Below are positions 62,513 to 64,000 of a stretch of 64,000 nucleotides of DNA, one piece after another (the first letter of the stretch is position 1; each line of letters opens with the position of its first letter). The stretch spans positions 69,574,239-69,638,238 of the forward strand of contig NC_092859.1 of NCBI RefSeq assembly GCF_032062135.1, in the 5' to 3' direction. Source of the stretch: Pyxicephalus adspersus (lineage: Eukaryota > Chordata > Amphibia > Anura > Pyxicephalidae). Under the pieces are notes generated by a model, which had not been told where the DNA came from, did no database searches, and saw only the letters and a list, made by a program, of their open reading frames with translations. The position numbers were made by a program, and so were the translations under genes.

Positions 62513-64000
62513 TAAGTACGCCTTTCATAAAAATGTGTTGAACGCACGTTCATAGGATTTTATTTCCAAGAAAAATAATATCTACACATCATGGCAAACA
62601 AAGTCCCTAAGCCTGTGTGGGTAGTGTTATGATCTAAGGGTTGTTTAATTTGGTCAGTTTTAGATTCAGCAACATTATAAGCCCCAAAAAATGAGGTCAG
62701 CTGACCACTTGAAAATACTGAATGATCAGGTTTTTCCATCAATGTTTTTTTTTTTTCCTGATGTCATGGCCATATTCTAAGATGTAAAAGCTAAAATTCC
62801 TTGGGCTTAAACTGTTACACATTGGTTTGGGGAGCATGAGACATCATTATCACACATGGCCACCACAGAGTCCAGACACTAACTCCATTGAGAATCTAGG
62901 TCTAGTTAGAATTTAGGTCTCCCATCATTAATACAGGGCAACAAAATATTGAACTCAAACATTGTGATATTGCACAAGCACGACAATATGTTTGTGAGAT
63001 AGTTAAAAGCATGTGGTCCAATGAAAAATTAAAGTGTGACTTTTTTTTTTTTTTAGGCAGTGTCAACATCTGCCATGTATAGGTTTATTTAATCAGACAG
63101 CTTTGGCTCTCGTTATCACTTTCTTAAAAATAGTTTTAGTTTGCCTCTAGTTTAATAAACAGTAAAACCCTCCCATTATTAAAGTAAGGTTTGATTATTT
63201 TTTCTTCTTTCTAATTTTCTCAGCACATAATGACCTTGTTCAAACAACCACTTCCTTTATGGGAGATTGGTTTGGCCTTGTAAATTTTAAAAGGAAATAT
63301 TTAGTCATTTTAAAGATTTATAAAGATATACCTATTTTTTGTTTTTCATTGTAATTAATTATTTGCAATAATGGTTGTAAAATATAATTTATATGTATAA
63401 TGTTTAATATTAATTGTACAAGTTATATTTGTGTTCTGTTCCATATGCAGCCTGTGCTTTCTGATAGCTTGGCATCTAATGCTAATCTGTTCTCTTGCAA
63501 CAAAAAATCTGATTGTCAAAATATATATTCTCATTGTGGCTAATATTACGTAACCTAAAACTAACAATAAATGAGCAGCAATAAGTATAGTGGAGCAAAA
63601 AGTGTCACAGATGTACTTAAAAATATTTCTTTAATAATCAAAAAATCATAAGTAGCTAACACCTAAAAGGGGGTTTTACTGATCACCCTTTATCGGGAAT
63701 AGAGGCATGATATATAAGATACGTATTATTATTATGACATGGATATACTATACTGAAAAATAATCTTAATTTTATAATCACAATTAGATCCAAAAAACCA
63801 AAGCTTATTCATCAGGTACAGCTTAAAGATCACTTTTTTCCATTTCATGCTTACCTCCTAGATTGTTGTTTACAGAGCTCAATAGCAATTTCATTCATAA
63901 CATTCACCTCTTCTAGTATCTAGTCTCTGACATTTTAAACAGAAAAAACACTTCCAAAAAAAACTTACTGCTATGCTATCTTTTTGGAAAACTAATACAT

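Larger units (their letters stand above)
57851..64000. other. Intergenic DNA upstream of ERGIC1
   Basis: AT-rich sequence with the three MITEs listed separately (59.2, 59.76 and 61.86 kb), a T run near 63041 and otherwise unassigned DNA. No coding exon was recognised. In mammals DUSP1 lies on this side, but no part of it is seen, so it would have to lie beyond the window. Confidence 0.7.

Noticed and set aside
1..64000. CRISPR array, operon, phage or other prokaryotic system
   Set aside because: No spacer-repeat array or compact gene layout exists. The spliced ERGIC1 gene and frog-type repeats make a prokaryotic reading untenable.

Overview
The window is AT-rich vertebrate nuclear DNA, and the organism is most likely a frog. 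Two things point there. It carries one vertebrate-type gene with long introns, and the rest is dense with small dispersed repeats of kinds I recognise from anuran genomes. These include a tRNA-headed SINE whose tail reads like 'ACAGCGCTG..TAATATGTTGGCGCTATATAAAT' followed by (AAT)n, MITEs starting GGCTACGTACACACG, and a TTAA-flanked CTCCC-type element. A neobatrachian (ranoid) frog is my best guess, but the species is not provable from sequence alone.

The one gene I can support is ERGIC1 (ERGIC-32), on the minus strand. Ten coding exons run from an ATG at 57603 down to a stop at 1358. The exons join without any frame break to 873 nt, which is 290 amino acids plus stop, the length of the mammalian protein. 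All nine introns are GT-AG. A CG-richer promoter-like stretch lies at about 57.6-57.85 kb. Candidate poly(A) signals lie at about 0.8-0.93 kb. The product is a two-pass membrane protein that cycles between the ER, the ER-Golgi intermediate compartment and the cis-Golgi.

Layout, left to right: 1-1357 is 3'UTR and downstream flank. 1358-17020 holds exons 10 and 9, separated by a 15.4 kb intron that contains a dead copy of a multicopy, probably transposon-borne ORF (2938-4594). 17.3-24.3 kb is an exon-dense block with exons 8 to 4. 24.3-38.9 kb holds exons 3 and 2 among repeat-rich introns. 38.9-57.6 kb is the 18.7 kb first intron, with a hAT-like MITE, a TTAA-flanked element with very GC-rich hairpins, a SINE with target-site duplications and a 41-bp minisatellite. 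57.6-64 kb is the promoter and upstream intergenic DNA with three more MITEs and no recognisable gene. In mammals the gene upstream of ERGIC1 is DUSP1; nothing of it is visible here.

I looked for an undescribed genetic system and did not find one. The unusual content is repeat biology: element insertions with intact duplications, strong hairpins, a minisatellite of exact period, and the decayed ORF of a family whose transposon class I cannot name.
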